From Pseudooceanicola antarcticus (lineage in GTDB: Bacteria; Pseudomonadota; Alphaproteobacteria; Rhodobacterales; Rhodobacteraceae), in the NCBI RefSeq assembly GCF_900215355.1, contig NZ_OBEA01000008.1:101814-165813 (forward strand): DNA of 64,000 nt, in the 5' to 3' direction. Of this stretch, positions 50,531-58,814 are shown in pieces. Under the pieces are notes generated by a model, which saw only the letters and a program-made list of their open reading frames with translations, was not told the origin of the DNA and ran no database searches. Numbering within the stretch: position 1 is the first letter of the stretch; each line of letters opens with the position of its first letter. A program made the translations under genes and the position numbers.

Positions 50531-51847
50531 ATGCTCAGCCTCTTTGCCGACCGCACCTACCGCCATCTCTTTGCCGCCCAGGTGGTGGCCCTGCTGGGCA
50601 CCGGGCTGGCCAGCGTGGCCCTCGGCCTGCTGGCCTATGACCTGGCCCAGGAAAACGCGGCCATGGTGCTGGGCACGGTCTTCTTCATCAAGATGGTGGC
50701 CTATGTGGGCGTGGCGCCGGTCGCCGGGGCCTTCGCAGAGAGGATCAACCGCCGCCGCCTGCTGGTGGCGCTGGACCTGCTGCGCGCGGGCGCGGCGCTC
50801 TGCCTGCCCTTCGTCACCGAGGTCTGGCAGGTCTACCTGCTGATCTTCCTGCTCCAGGCCGCCTCGGCGGGCTTCACCCCCACCTTCCAGGCCACGCTGC
50901 CCGACGTGCTGCCCGAGGAAGAGCGCTATACCCGCGCGCTCTCGCTCTCGCGGCTGGCCTATGACCTGGAGAACATCGTCTCGCCCAGCCTCGCGGCCCT
51001 GCTGCTGGCGGTGGTCAGCTTCGATGCGCTCTTCTTCGGCACCATGCTGGGCTTCCTGGCCTCGGCGGTGCTGGTGGTCTCGGTCGCCCTGCCCTCGCCC
51101 GCGCCCTCGGTACCGCGCCGGGTCTACGACCGGATCACGCGCGGCACCCGGATCTACCTGGCCACGCCGCGCCTGCGCGGGCTGCTGGCGCTCAACATGG
51201 CGGTCTCTGCCGCCGGGGCGATGGTGCTGGTGAACTCGGTGGTGCTGGTGCGCGCCGAGCTGGGCCTGGGCGCCAGCGCCCTGGCCTGGGCGCTCTTTGC
51301 CTTCGGGGCGGGCTCCATGGCGGTGGCGCTGCTGCTGCCGCGCCTGCTCGAGAGGTTCCCCGATCGCCCGGTGATGCTGGCGGGCGCGGGGTTGATGGTC
51401 GCGGCCCTGCTGGCCCTGGCGCTCGTCATTGCCACGCTCGCGCTGAGCTGGCCCGCGCTGCTGGCCTGCTGGGTCGTGGTGGGCCTGGGCTATTCCGCCG
51501 TGCTGACCCCCTCGGGGCGGCTGCTGCGCCGTTCGGCCCATGCCGAGGACCGCCCGGCGATCTTCGCCGCGCAATTCGCCCTCAGCCATGCCTGCTGGCT
51601 GGTGACCTACCCGCTGGCGGGCTGGCTGATGACCGCCTTCGGCGCGGTACCCAGCCTGCTGGTTCTGGCCCTGCTGGCAAGCGCGGGCCTTCTGGCGGCG
51701 CTCAGGCTCTGGCCGGCGGAGGACCCGTCCGAGCTGCGCCACACCCACGAGGAACTGCCGCTCGACCACCCCCATGTGCAGGGGCAGCGGACCCATTCCC
51801 ATGCCTATGTGATCGACGATCTGCACCGGCACTGGGGCACGCCCTGA
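50531..51847 (+). CDS. MFS exporter with His-rich C-terminal tail
   Basis: This 438-residue protein has about twelve hydrophobic helices (residues 10-395) with an MFS A-motif-like AFAERINRRRLLVAL between helices 2 and 3. The C-terminal ~40 residues are rich in histidine (HTHEELPLDHPHVQ, HSHAYVIDDLHRHW), a likely metal-binding tail like that of NreB-type nickel exporters. A role in metal or other toxic-compound efflux is inferred. It is followed by a TetR gene with a paired operator, though that operator lies downstream of this gene, not in front of it. Confidence 0.8.
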   Translation: MLSLFADRTYRHLFAAQVVALLGTGLASVALGLLAYDLAQENAAMVLGTVFFIKMVAYVGVAPVAGAFAERINRRRLLVALDLLRAGAALCLPFVTEVWQVYLLIFLLQAASAGFTPTFQATLPDVLPEEERYTRALSLSRLAYDLENIVSPSLAALLLAVVSFDALFFGTMLGFLASAVLVVSVALPSPAPSVPRRVYDRITRGTRIYLATPRLRGLLALNMAVSAAGAMVLVNSVVLVRAELGLGASALAWALFAFGAGSMAVALLLPRLLERFPDRPVMLAGAGLMVAALLALALVIATLALSWPALLACWVVVGLGYSAVLTPSGRLLRRSAHAEDRPAIFAAQFALSHACWLVTYPLAGWLMTAFGAVPSLLVLALLASAGLLAALRLWPAEDPSELRHTHEELPLDHPHVQGQRTHSHAYVIDDLHRHWGTP

Positions 51848-51940
51848 GGCCTCGCCGCCGCGCGCCCCCTCGACAAACCCGTAAAAGCTGCCCTCACGAG
51901 ATGTAACCTCGGGTCACGAGCCTCGCCCTGGGGTTGTGGA

Positions 51941-51975
51941 TGACCGGCGGTCAGAATATTGCTGACCGCCGGTCA
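51941..51975. promoter_or_regulatory. paired TetR-type operators in front of tetR
   Basis: TGACCGGCGGTCA (51941-51953) and TGACCGCCGGTCA (51963-51975) are each perfect palindromes around one central base, and are inverted relative to each other. Centres are 22 bp apart, two helix turns. They lie about 100 bases before the TetR gene, with AATATT between them as a possible -10 element. Confidence 0.8.
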
Positions 51976-52075
51976 TTTCAGGCGGGGCACCCGGCGCGCG
52001 CAGCGGCGCCGAGCCGCTCCTGTTTCAAGGAAACAACCGCCACAAGTCCAGCGGCGGCAAGAGAGGGTCATGCGG

Positions 52076-52762
52076 ATGGTGCAATATGCAACCGGTGCCA
52101 AGGAGAAGAAGGCGCGGCAGGAAGACATCCTCGCCGCGGCCCTGTCGCTCTTCCTGGAAGACACCCGCCGCGCACCCTCTGTCGCGGCCATCGCCGCGAA
52201 GGCCGGGCTCGCCAAGGGCACGGTCTATCTCTACTTCGACGGCAAGGAGCAGGTCTTTGCCTCGCTGCTGGTGCGCGAGTGGCGCGGCTTCATCGAACTG
52301 GTGAAGCGCTACTTCGAGACCGCCAGCGGCACGCCTGAGCGGATCGTGGCGGATTTCATCGCGGGCTATGCGGGCTATATCGCCAGCCACCCCGCGCTGA
52401 TGCGGCTTGATTCCATGGGCTACGCGGTGCTCGAGCCGAACCTGCCCGAGGACAAGCTGCTGACCTTCAAGATGGAGCTCGCCGCCGTGCTCGACGAGGC
52501 CGGCACCGTGGTCGACCGCGCCCTGTCGCTGGAACCCGGCCGGGGCGTCAAGCTGCTGGTGGCCGGTTTCGCCATGACCCGCGGCCTGTGGCAGATCAAC
52601 GATCTGCCGGACGCGGTGCTGCTCAGCCCCGAATATGCCCTGCACCCCTTCTCGCGCCTCGACTTCGCGCCAGACCTGGTCTGCGCGCTGGTGGACTATT
52701 GGCGCGGCGCATGGGGCGACTTCCCCGCGCCCGAGGGGCCCGACCCTCAGGGGCTGCTTTGA
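52076..52762 (+). CDS. TetR/AcrR-family transcriptional regulator
   Basis: This 228-residue repressor has the N-terminal TetR helix-turn-helix (about 18-62, ILAAALSLFLEDTRRAPSVAAIAAKAGLAKGTVYLYFDGKEQVF) and a C-terminal helical ligand/dimerisation domain. ATG 52076 is preferred because AGAGGG lies 8 bases upstream; ATG 52070 has only 2 bases of spacing. The twin palindromes at 51941-51975 make autoregulation very likely. Possible targets are the MFS exporter upstream, the phosphate transporter downstream, or unlinked genes carrying the same TGACCGNCGGTCA site. Confidence 0.9.
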   Translation: MVQYATGAKEKKARQEDILAAALSLFLEDTRRAPSVAAIAAKAGLAKGTVYLYFDGKEQVFASLLVREWRGFIELVKRYFETASGTPERIVADFIAGYAGYIASHPALMRLDSMGYAVLEPNLPEDKLLTFKMELAAVLDEAGTVVDRALSLEPGRGVKLLVAGFAMTRGLWQINDLPDAVLLSPEYALHPFSRLDFAPDLVCALVDYWRGAWGDFPAPEGPDPQGLL

Positions 52763-52909
52763 CGAAGCCGGGGATCGGCGCCACCGAGCGCCCGTCCGAC
52801 CGAGCATCAAGGATCTCCGCGCACTGCACGAATACGCATGAAACGAGCAAAAAGCTTGTCGTGAGGGGCGATTTTCTCTAGGCCCCTGCCAACCACTCAG
52901 GAGGGGCGG

Positions 52910-54397
52910 ATGTCCGACAACAACAACTTCGATCCGAGCCATCTGGAAACGCTCGACCGTGACCTTGGGCGCCTGTCGACCCTGGAACAGGCCACGGGCT
53001 ATGCCTCTCGCCCCCTGATGGGCATGGGTATCGCGCTGATCTTCGTCGTTTTCGCGGCGCTGGTGGCCGCGCTGATCTTCGGCCAGGCCGACAACAGCTT
53101 CATCGTCGTCATCGCCGCCGCCTTCGGTGCCTACATGGCGCTGAACATCGGCGCCAACGACGTGGCCAACAACATGGGCCCCGCCGTCGGGGCCAATGCC
53201 ATGTCCATGGCCGCCGCCATCGTGGTCGCCGCAATCTTCGAGAGCGCCGGTGCCCTGCTGGCGGGCGGAGACGTGGTGTCAACCATTGCCAAGGGCATCA
53301 TCGCCCCCGAGAGCATGGGATCTTCGAGCAGCTTCATCGCCGCGATGATGGCGGCCCTTCTGGCCTCGGCGCTTTGGGTCAACCTGGCCACCTGGATCGG
53401 CGCGCCGGTCTCGACCACCCATTCGGTGGTCGGCGGCGTCATGGGCGCGGGGATCGCGGCGGCAGGCTTCGCCGCCGTCTCCTGGGGCAAGATGGGCGCG
53501 ATTGCCGCCAGCTGGGTGATCTCTCCGCTTCTGGGCGGGCTCATCGCCGCCGGATTCCTGTGGTTCATCAAGGCCAATATCATCTACCGCGACGACAAGA
53601 TCGCCGCTGCGCGCAGGTGGGTGCCCGTGCTCGTAGGGATCATGGCCGGCGCCTTCTCGTCCTACCTGGCGGTGAAGGGTCTGAAGAAGATCGTCTCCAT
53701 CGAGCTGGGCACTGCCCTGCTGATCGGCCTCGGCATGGCCGTGGCGGCGTGGGTCGTCATGATCCCGGTCATCCGCCACCAGTCGCGCAACCTGGAGAAC
53801 CGCAACAAGTCGCTCAAGGTGCTCTTCGGCATCCCGCTGATCGTCTCGGCGGCGCTGCTCAGCTTCGCCCATGGCGCCAATGACGTGGCCAACGCTGTCG
53901 GTCCCCTGGCCGCCATCGTGCAGGCCTCGGCCACCGGAGACTTCACCCAGGCGGTCTCGATCCCGCTCTGGGTCATGGTCATCGGCGCACTCGGGATCTC
54001 TTTCGGCCTGTTCCTTTTCGGGCCGAAACTGATCCGCATGGTGGGCAACCAGATCACCAAGCTGAACCCGATGCGCGCCTTCTGCGTGGCGCTCTCCGCC
54101 GCCATCACGGTGATCGTGGCCAGCTGGCTGGGCCTGCCCGTCAGCTCGACCCATATCGCCGTCGGCGGCGTCTTCGGCGTGGGCTTCTTCCGCGAATGGG
54201 ACACCGCCCGCCGCATGCGCAAGGCCAAGCAGCAGCTTGACGGACCGCCCGAGGTGGGCCCCGAGGAACGCCGCCGCCGCAAGCTGGTGCGCCGTTCGCA
54301 CTTCATGACCATCGCCGCCGCCTGGGTCATCACGGTGCCCGCCGCAGCGGTGCTCTCGGGTGGGATCTTCCTGGTGATCCAGGGCATCATCGGCTGA
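52910..54397 (+). CDS. Pit-family inorganic phosphate transporter
   Basis: This 495-residue inner-membrane symporter has the two PiT signatures NIGANDVANNMGPAVGANAM (about 79-98) and AHGANDVANAVGP (about 321-333) in two inverted repeat halves, with SSTHIAVGGVFGVG late. It takes up phosphate, usually as a metal-phosphate complex with H+. An N-terminal ~35-residue cytoplasmic extension and a charged loop (about 425-465) are typical of the alphaproteobacterial form. GGAGG lies about 7 bases upstream. No Pho box (CTGTCAT repeat) is seen before it. A terminator follows. Confidence 0.94.
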   Translation: MSDNNNFDPSHLETLDRDLGRLSTLEQATGYASRPLMGMGIALIFVVFAALVAALIFGQADNSFIVVIAAAFGAYMALNIGANDVANNMGPAVGANAMSMAAAIVVAAIFESAGALLAGGDVVSTIAKGIIAPESMGSSSSFIAAMMAALLASALWVNLATWIGAPVSTTHSVVGGVMGAGIAAAGFAAVSWGKMGAIAASWVISPLLGGLIAAGFLWFIKANIIYRDDKIAAARRWVPVLVGIMAGAFSSYLAVKGLKKIVSIELGTALLIGLGMAVAAWVVMIPVIRHQSRNLENRNKSLKVLFGIPLIVSAALLSFAHGANDVANAVGPLAAIVQASATGDFTQAVSIPLWVMVIGALGISFGLFLFGPKLIRMVGNQITKLNPMRAFCVALSAAITVIVASWLGLPVSSTHIAVGGVFGVGFFREWDTARRMRKAKQQLDGPPEVGPEERRRRKLVRRSHFMTIAAAWVITVPAAAVLSGGIFLVIQGIIG

Positions 54398-54427
54398 GTT
54401 CCAGCCCTCGCGCGAATGCCATTACGG

Positions 54428-54456
54428 CCCCCGGTTGCCCCGCAGCCGGGGGTTTT
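54428..54456 (+). terminator. rho-independent terminator of the phosphate transporter gene
   Basis: CCCCCGG (54428-54434) pairs with CCGGGGG (54446-54452), followed by TTTT (54453-54456), 30 bases after the stop codon. Confidence 0.85.
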
Positions 54457-54730
54457 GCATTTCCGTCACATTGCAATGGGCACCCCATCGCGCAGAGGCT
54501 CGGGCCTTAATGTCGACGTTGGGTCAATTGGCGCGCCAGCGCGGTTCCGGCAATTATCCCGAGTTGCAAGAAACACGTTCTGCGTGCAATTCAGCGCGGC
54601 CCCAAGGCAGATTGCACGCGTGCCATTGGGCCCGCGCTCCGGCCTTGGCAGACAGGCGGCAGCCCCGTCCAGAACGCCAGGCGGCACAACCCGCCTCCGC
54701 CGTGTTGGAGGATGCAAAGCGACGGGCGAA
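54457..54730. other. non-coding stretch between two terminators
   Basis: No plausible gene is visible. It contains TTGCA (54564-54568) and TGCAA (54585-54589) as inverted arms, and the palindrome GCACGCGTGC (54614-54623). No tRNA or known RNA pattern was recognised. Both flanking transcripts should end before it, so it is either spacer or a small independent RNA. Confidence 0.5.
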
Positions 54731-54768
54731 TTAAAAGGGGCCGCACGTCATGAACAACGTACGGCCCC
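54731..54768 (-). terminator. terminator of the signalling operon
   Basis: GGGGCCGCACGT (54737-54748) pairs with ACGTACGGCCCC (54757-54768), one mismatch. Read on the minus strand the stem is followed by TTTTAATT. It lies about 90 bases after the response-regulator stop. Confidence 0.85.
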
Positions 54769-54855
54769 TCGGGACGAAAAGACTCAGATACTGAAAGGGG
54801 ATTGCACTCTCTTAATGGCCCTCAACCTAGTTCAGGCGATGGCGCGGCGCTTCCC

Positions 54856-55884
54856 CTATTTAGGGGAGGGAATGGCAGAAAGCGACAAAAGCAGCGCCAC
54901 GAGGTCGGTCTGACGGTGGGTTTCGGTCTTGGCGAAGATGCTCTTGAGATGCGAGGCCACGGTCGCCGGAGAGATCCCCAGCGTCTCGGCAATGGCATCG
55001 CTGCGCAACCCGCCGGCCAGCAGGCTGGCGATCCGCGCCTCGGTCGGGGTCAGTCGCAGCGCCTCTCGCAGCAGCGCGGGCTCGGGAGCCACGCGGCGGC
55101 CCGGATCGACGATCAGCACCATCAGCGCCGGCGCATCGCTGCCAACCTGCCGCCCCAGCGAAGAGAGCAGCAGGATCGGACCCTGCGCCCGGTCCGGCCG
55201 CTCCAGCGGCACCGGTGCCACGGGGGCCTGCGAGGGGTTCCTCGCCAGCGCGGCCTGCAGCGTCTGGCGCAGATGCGGCGGGTCGACCTCGGCATGCAGA
55301 TGGCTGCACAGGCGCAGGCCGGAGCCCTCCTGGCAGAAGGCGGTGGCGGCGGCATTTGCATGCAGCACCTGCGCCTGGCGGTCGAGCAGCACGATCCCCT
55401 GGGCCAGCCGGTCGAGCGCCTGCCAGGCGCCGCTCTCGGCCTCGGAAAGCGCCTTGCGGGTGCGGTTCAGACGTTCGGCCTCGTCGCGCGCCGAGTTCAC
55501 CCGGCGGACCTGCCGCAGCTGCGCGGCGATGGTGGCCAGCAGGACCTCGTAGTCCACCGGCTTGACGATGTAGTCATCGGCCCCGCGCAGCTTGCCGTCG
55601 ATCACGTCGCTGCGGTCGCCGAAGGCGGTAAGAAAGAGGAAGGGCACGTCATCCAGATCGCGCCGCGTCTCGCGCAGCTGGCTGAGAAGGCCGCGCCCGT
55701 CGAGCCGGGGCATGGCGATGTCGCAGAGGATCAGGTCCGGGCGCAGGTCCTGCATCCGGGCCAGGGCCTCCTGCCCGTCGACCGCCGGAATGGTAAGGTA
55801 GCCCGCCTCATTGAGCTCGGCGCAGATGTCGTCCAGCAGGTGCCGCTCGTCCTCGCAGACCAGGATACGGGGGGCGTCGCTCAT
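54856..55884 (-). CDS. response regulator: receiver, PAS-like middle, LuxR-type HTH
   Basis: This 342-residue protein has a receiver domain (1-125) with phospho-acceptor Asp55 in LILCDIAMP and the lysine in YIVKPVD. A coiled linker leads to a PAS-like middle domain (about 150-250, ALDRLAQGIVLLDRQAQVLHANAAA). A LuxR/GerE helix-turn-helix ends the protein (about 275-335, RLTPTEARIASLLAGGLRSDAIAETLGISPATVASHLKSIFAKT). The ATG overlaps the kinase stop by 4 bases (ATGA). The start codon at 55884 is well fixed by the receiver beginning. The stop codon lies in the palindrome CCCCTAAATAGGGG (54854-54867, minus strand). Confidence 0.92.
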   Translation of the reverse strand: MSDAPRILVCEDERHLLDDICAELNEAGYLTIPAVDGQEALARMQDLRPDLILCDIAMPRLDGRGLLSQLRETRRDLDDVPFLFLTAFGDRSDVIDGKLRGADDYIVKPVDYEVLLATIAAQLRQVRRVNSARDEAERLNRTRKALSEAESGAWQALDRLAQGIVLLDRQAQVLHANAAATAFCQEGSGLRLCSHLHAEVDPPHLRQTLQAALARNPSQAPVAPVPLERPDRAQGPILLLSSLGRQVGSDAPALMVLIVDPGRRVAPEPALLREALRLTPTEARIASLLAGGLRSDAIAETLGISPATVASHLKSIFAKTETHRQTDLVALLLSLSAIPSPK

Positions 55885-57230
55885 GTCTTGCTCTCCACGT
55901 CTTGCGGGGCCTCGGGCAGGATCAGCGAGAAGAGCGCGCCGCCCTCGGGCCGGGGCCGGGCCTCGATCCGCCCGCCCTGCAGCTCGGCCAGCCTCTGCGC
56001 CAGCCAGAGACCGATGCCGGTGCCGCCCGTCGGCGCCCCGGCGCCGCGCTGGAAGCGCTGGAAGAGGCGTTCGGCCTCGGCATCGGTCATGCCCGGCCCC
56101 CGGTCGGCCACGGTGCAGACCACCTTGTTGTCCTGTCGCTGCATCCGCACCTCGACCGGCTCGAAGGGCGGAGAATACTTGATCGCATTGTCGATGAGGT
56201 TGATCAGGCTGTGCTGCACCAGGTTGGCATCGCACCAGGCCACGAAGCGCTCTTCCTCCAGCGAGAGCGTGATCTCGCGGTCACGGTAGCGGCCCTGCAG
56301 CTTCTTCACCATGTTGCGTACCACCGGCGCCAGATCCTGCACCGCCTGCTGCGGCAGGTCCATCTTGTGGTCCATGCGCCCGATCAGCAGCGCCGCATCC
56401 ACCAGCTGGTCAAGCGAGGCGACCATCTCGCGGATCGTGCCCTGCTTGGCCTGCAGCACCTCGTCCGAGGCCGGCTGCCCGCGCCGGTACAGCCTCTGGG
56501 CCGCGGAATCGATCACCGCCAGCGGGGTGCGGAACTGGTGCGAGACCACCGCCGCGAAATCCCGCCAGTGAGAGACCATGGCCCGCTCGTGGTCCAGGTC
56601 CTCCTCCAGCCGCATGGACTGGCGGCGGAAAAGGTCTGCCTCGAGCCGGGCGCGCCTGTCGGCCAGGATGCGCCAGCCCAGGTAGATCGCCAGGACCACG
56701 CCGAGACCGATGGAGTAGTTCACCTGCGCCATGGCCGTGCGGTAGCGGGTCAGCTGCGTGGTCAGGAGCTCCCATTCCATGACCATGGCCGCATTGGCGG
56801 TGCGGTTCAGGGTCCGGGCAAGCGTGGTCGCCTCCTGCCCCAGCTCGGCCTTCTCGGCCGCGCTCAGCGGTCGCAGGGCCGGATCAAGCCGGATCGCCGG
56901 CTGAACCGCGGCCTTCACCGTCTCTGCCATCTCCAGCGCCTGCAGGAAACGAAACTGAGGGCCTTCGGTCAGCATGTCGATCCGCGAGCGGAGCAGGTCG
57001 TATTGCAGGCCGATCTGCCCCTCGTCATCGGGGTCCTCTGCAAGGACCGCGCGCATTTTCAGCGCCTCGACCTGGGTCTGGCTGATCACCCAGACCATGT
57101 TGGTCACCCCGTCAAAGCCCATGGCCTTCTCTGTCGCGCGCAGGCGCAGGTAGCCGAAGATCAGCGCGCCGATACAGACCAGCAGCAGGACCAGCGGGAC
57201 AAAGGTGCGCCAGAGCGTGCCGAGTGTCAT
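55881..57230 (-). CDS. membrane sensor histidine kinase
   Basis: This 449-residue kinase has a first membrane helix (about 9-28), a helical periplasmic domain (about 30-168), and a second helix (about 170-190). A coiled dimerisation region follows with phospho-acceptor His in AAVVSHQFRTPLAVI (about residue 231). The ATP-binding domain (about 325-440) has NLIDNAIKYSPP, DRGPGM and GGTGIGLWLAQRL. Family HPK-type is clear. It overlaps by 4 bases both the response regulator after it and the SUOX-fold gene before it, so all three are made together. The periplasmic signal is unknown; the SUOX-fold partner is the obvious candidate co-sensor. Confidence 0.93.
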   Translation of the reverse strand: MTLGTLWRTFVPLVLLLVCIGALIFGYLRLRATEKAMGFDGVTNMVWVISQTQVEALKMRAVLAEDPDDEGQIGLQYDLLRSRIDMLTEGPQFRFLQALEMAETVKAAVQPAIRLDPALRPLSAAEKAELGQEATTLARTLNRTANAAMVMEWELLTTQLTRYRTAMAQVNYSIGLGVVLAIYLGWRILADRRARLEADLFRRQSMRLEEDLDHERAMVSHWRDFAAVVSHQFRTPLAVIDSAAQRLYRRGQPASDEVLQAKQGTIREMVASLDQLVDAALLIGRMDHKMDLPQQAVQDLAPVVRNMVKKLQGRYRDREITLSLEEERFVAWCDANLVQHSLINLIDNAIKYSPPFEPVEVRMQRQDNKVVCTVADRGPGMTDAEAERLFQRFQRGAGAPTGGTGIGLWLAQRLAELQGGRIEARPRPEGGALFSLILPEAPQDVESKT

Positions 57231-57703
57231 TGCTCTTCGAGGCGTACCAGCTGCCAGACCCAGCGGTAGTCGTAATAGATGTCCTGCAATTCCACGAATT
57301 CATCGCGCGGATAAACGATCCAGATTGGCCCCTTGTCGCGGGGGGTCAGGGTTTCCCCATTCATCTCGAGCGCCGCGACCACGTCGTAGCGGGTGAAATC
57401 CTCGGCGGGCAATTCGATCTGGTAATCGTTGAGGGCAATGGCGGTCAGGGTTTCCGCGGTGACGCCCGCTTCGGCCAGCAGATCGCGCATGAAGGGCCCG
57501 GTGAAGGTCTGCACCCCGTCGGTGACCGAGGTATGGGTCACCAGCTCGTGCTGCGGCAGGGCCAGCAGCCGTTCACGATCGAAGTGCTCTTCCTGGCCCG
57601 AGGCGGTTTCGATGGTCAGCAATATGTCTTCTGCGCGGGCAGGAGTGATTGATGCCAAAGCCAGACCGGCCACAAGCAGCATGCGTCGTGAAAAGGTATT
57701 CAT
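57227..57703 (-). CDS. periplasmic SUOX-fold (molybdopterin-oxidoreductase-like) protein without cysteine
   Basis: This 158-residue protein has a signal peptide (1-24, RRMLLVAGLALASITPARA) and a small domain resembling the oxidoreductase molybdopterin-binding fold: FDRERLLALPQHELVTHTSV, FTGPFMRDLLAEAGV and TAIALNDYQIELPAEDF. The enzyme family binds molybdenum through a conserved cysteine; no cysteine occurs anywhere in this protein, so redox catalysis is unlikely. It is the first gene of the operon and overlaps the kinase by 4 bases. A ligand-sensing or kinase-modulating role in the periplasm is inferred. Confidence 0.8.
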   Translation of the reverse strand: MNTFSRRMLLVAGLALASITPARAEDILLTIETASGQEEHFDRERLLALPQHELVTHTSVTDGVQTFTGPFMRDLLAEAGVTAETLTAIALNDYQIELPAEDFTRYDVVAALEMNGETLTPRDKGPIWIVYPRDEFVELQDIYYDYRWVWQLVRLEEQ

Positions 57704-58067
57704 TTGTTCAGGCGCCTTCAGATACAGCCAGAACCTTAATCCATTGGCAAATACGGGCGCAATTAAGAAGTGATGACAGGAGAATGACGGTATTTTCCGG
57801 CAATCCCCCTGTGGCCACTAAATACCGGGCCGGGCCACCCGCGCCCAGAGGCCCACGCCGCCGCGCGCCCCGGTCGGTGATCCGGGACTGGCGGGCTCCG
57901 GGTGGTGAGCGGATCGCCTCCTAGCCGGTACCGTCCGGTAGCAGAAAGCCGCGCAAATCTCGGCGCTGATGTGCAAGGCGATACAGGCGGCGCGCGAACC
58001 GGACTACGAGGGCAAAAAACAGCGCGGGCAATTCGCGCCACGGGACGAGAGCAGGAGCACATTCCAC
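57704..58067. other. divergent promoter region between signalling operon and minCDE
   Basis: No gene is supported. An inverted repeat CGGTATTT (57788-57795) and AAATACCG (57820-57827) lies about 90 bases from the SUOX-fold start and could be an operator or a transcript hairpin. The minC frame stays open from 57969, but the sequence before 58068 has no MinC similarity. Confidence 0.45.
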
Positions 58068-58814
58068 GTGCCAGGACAACAGACAGACGGCCGAAGCGGG
58101 CGCGCTTCGGTAGCGGCGCGGCCATTCCAGGTGCGCGGCAGGTTCATCACCGCGATTGCGCTACGGCTCGAGACAGAGAGCCTGGACGAGGGCTTCTATG
58201 CGCTGCTCGACGAGCAGCTGCGCAGCGCACCCCAGCTCTTGCTGGACGCGCCGCTGCTGCTGGACCTCGGCAAGGTGCCGGACCTGACCGACGCAAGCCA
58301 GCTCAGGGGGCTGCTGGAAGAGCTGCGCGCCCGCAAGCTGCATGTCTTCGGGGTCGAGAATGCCAGCGACGCGCAGCGCCCCCTGGCAAAGGAGCTGGGG
58401 CTGATCCCGGTGCTCGTCGGGCGCGACGCCCCGGTCGAGAAGACCGGGGGCGACCGACGCCGCAAGATCGAGAAGCTGCTGCCGCCAGAGAACATCCTGC
58501 TGACCGAGCCGGTGCGCTCGGGTCAGGTGGTGGTGGCCGAACGGGGCGATCTGACCGTGATCGGATCGGTCTCTTCCGGTGCCGAGCTTGTCGCCTCGGG
58601 CAATATCCATGTCTACGGCACATTGCGCGGGCGCGCCTTCGCCGGTGTCTACGGCGACGAGACGGCGCGGATCTTCTGCCAGCGCCAGGCGGCCGAGCTG
58701 CTGGCCATCGCGGGGATCTACAGAACCAGCGAGAGCATTGGCGACGACATGCGCGACCAGTGCCTGCAGGTGTTTTTGAAGGATGACGGTTTGAAACTGG
58801 AGGCGGTCACATGA
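58068..58814 (+). CDS. minC: septum site-determining protein MinC
   Basis: This protein of about 248 residues inhibits FtsZ polymerisation away from midcell. The N-terminal MinC_N domain (about 15-115, PFQVRGRFITAIALRLE... LLLDLGKVPDL) contacts FtsZ. The C-terminal beta-helix (about 150-248) includes RSGQVVVAERGDLTVIGSVSSGAEL and GNIHVYGTLRGRAFAG and binds MinD. GTG 58068 was chosen because GGAG lies 10 bases upstream and the MinC domain begins soon after. The stop overlaps the minD start by 4 bases. Confidence 0.9.
   Translation: MPGQQTDGRSGRASVAARPFQVRGRFITAIALRLETESLDEGFYALLDEQLRSAPQLLLDAPLLLDLGKVPDLTDASQLRGLLEELRARKLHVFGVENASDAQRPLAKELGLIPVLVGRDAPVEKTGGDRRRKIEKLLPPENILLTEPVRSGQVVVAERGDLTVIGSVSSGAELVASGNIHVYGTLRGRAFAGVYGDETARIFCQRQAAELLAIAGIYRTSESIGDDMRDQCLQVFLKDDGLKLEAVT

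Noticed and set aside
57969..58067. Extended N-terminus of MinC
   Set aside because: The added 33 residues have no MinC similarity, and the GTG at 58068 has a better-placed ribosome site.
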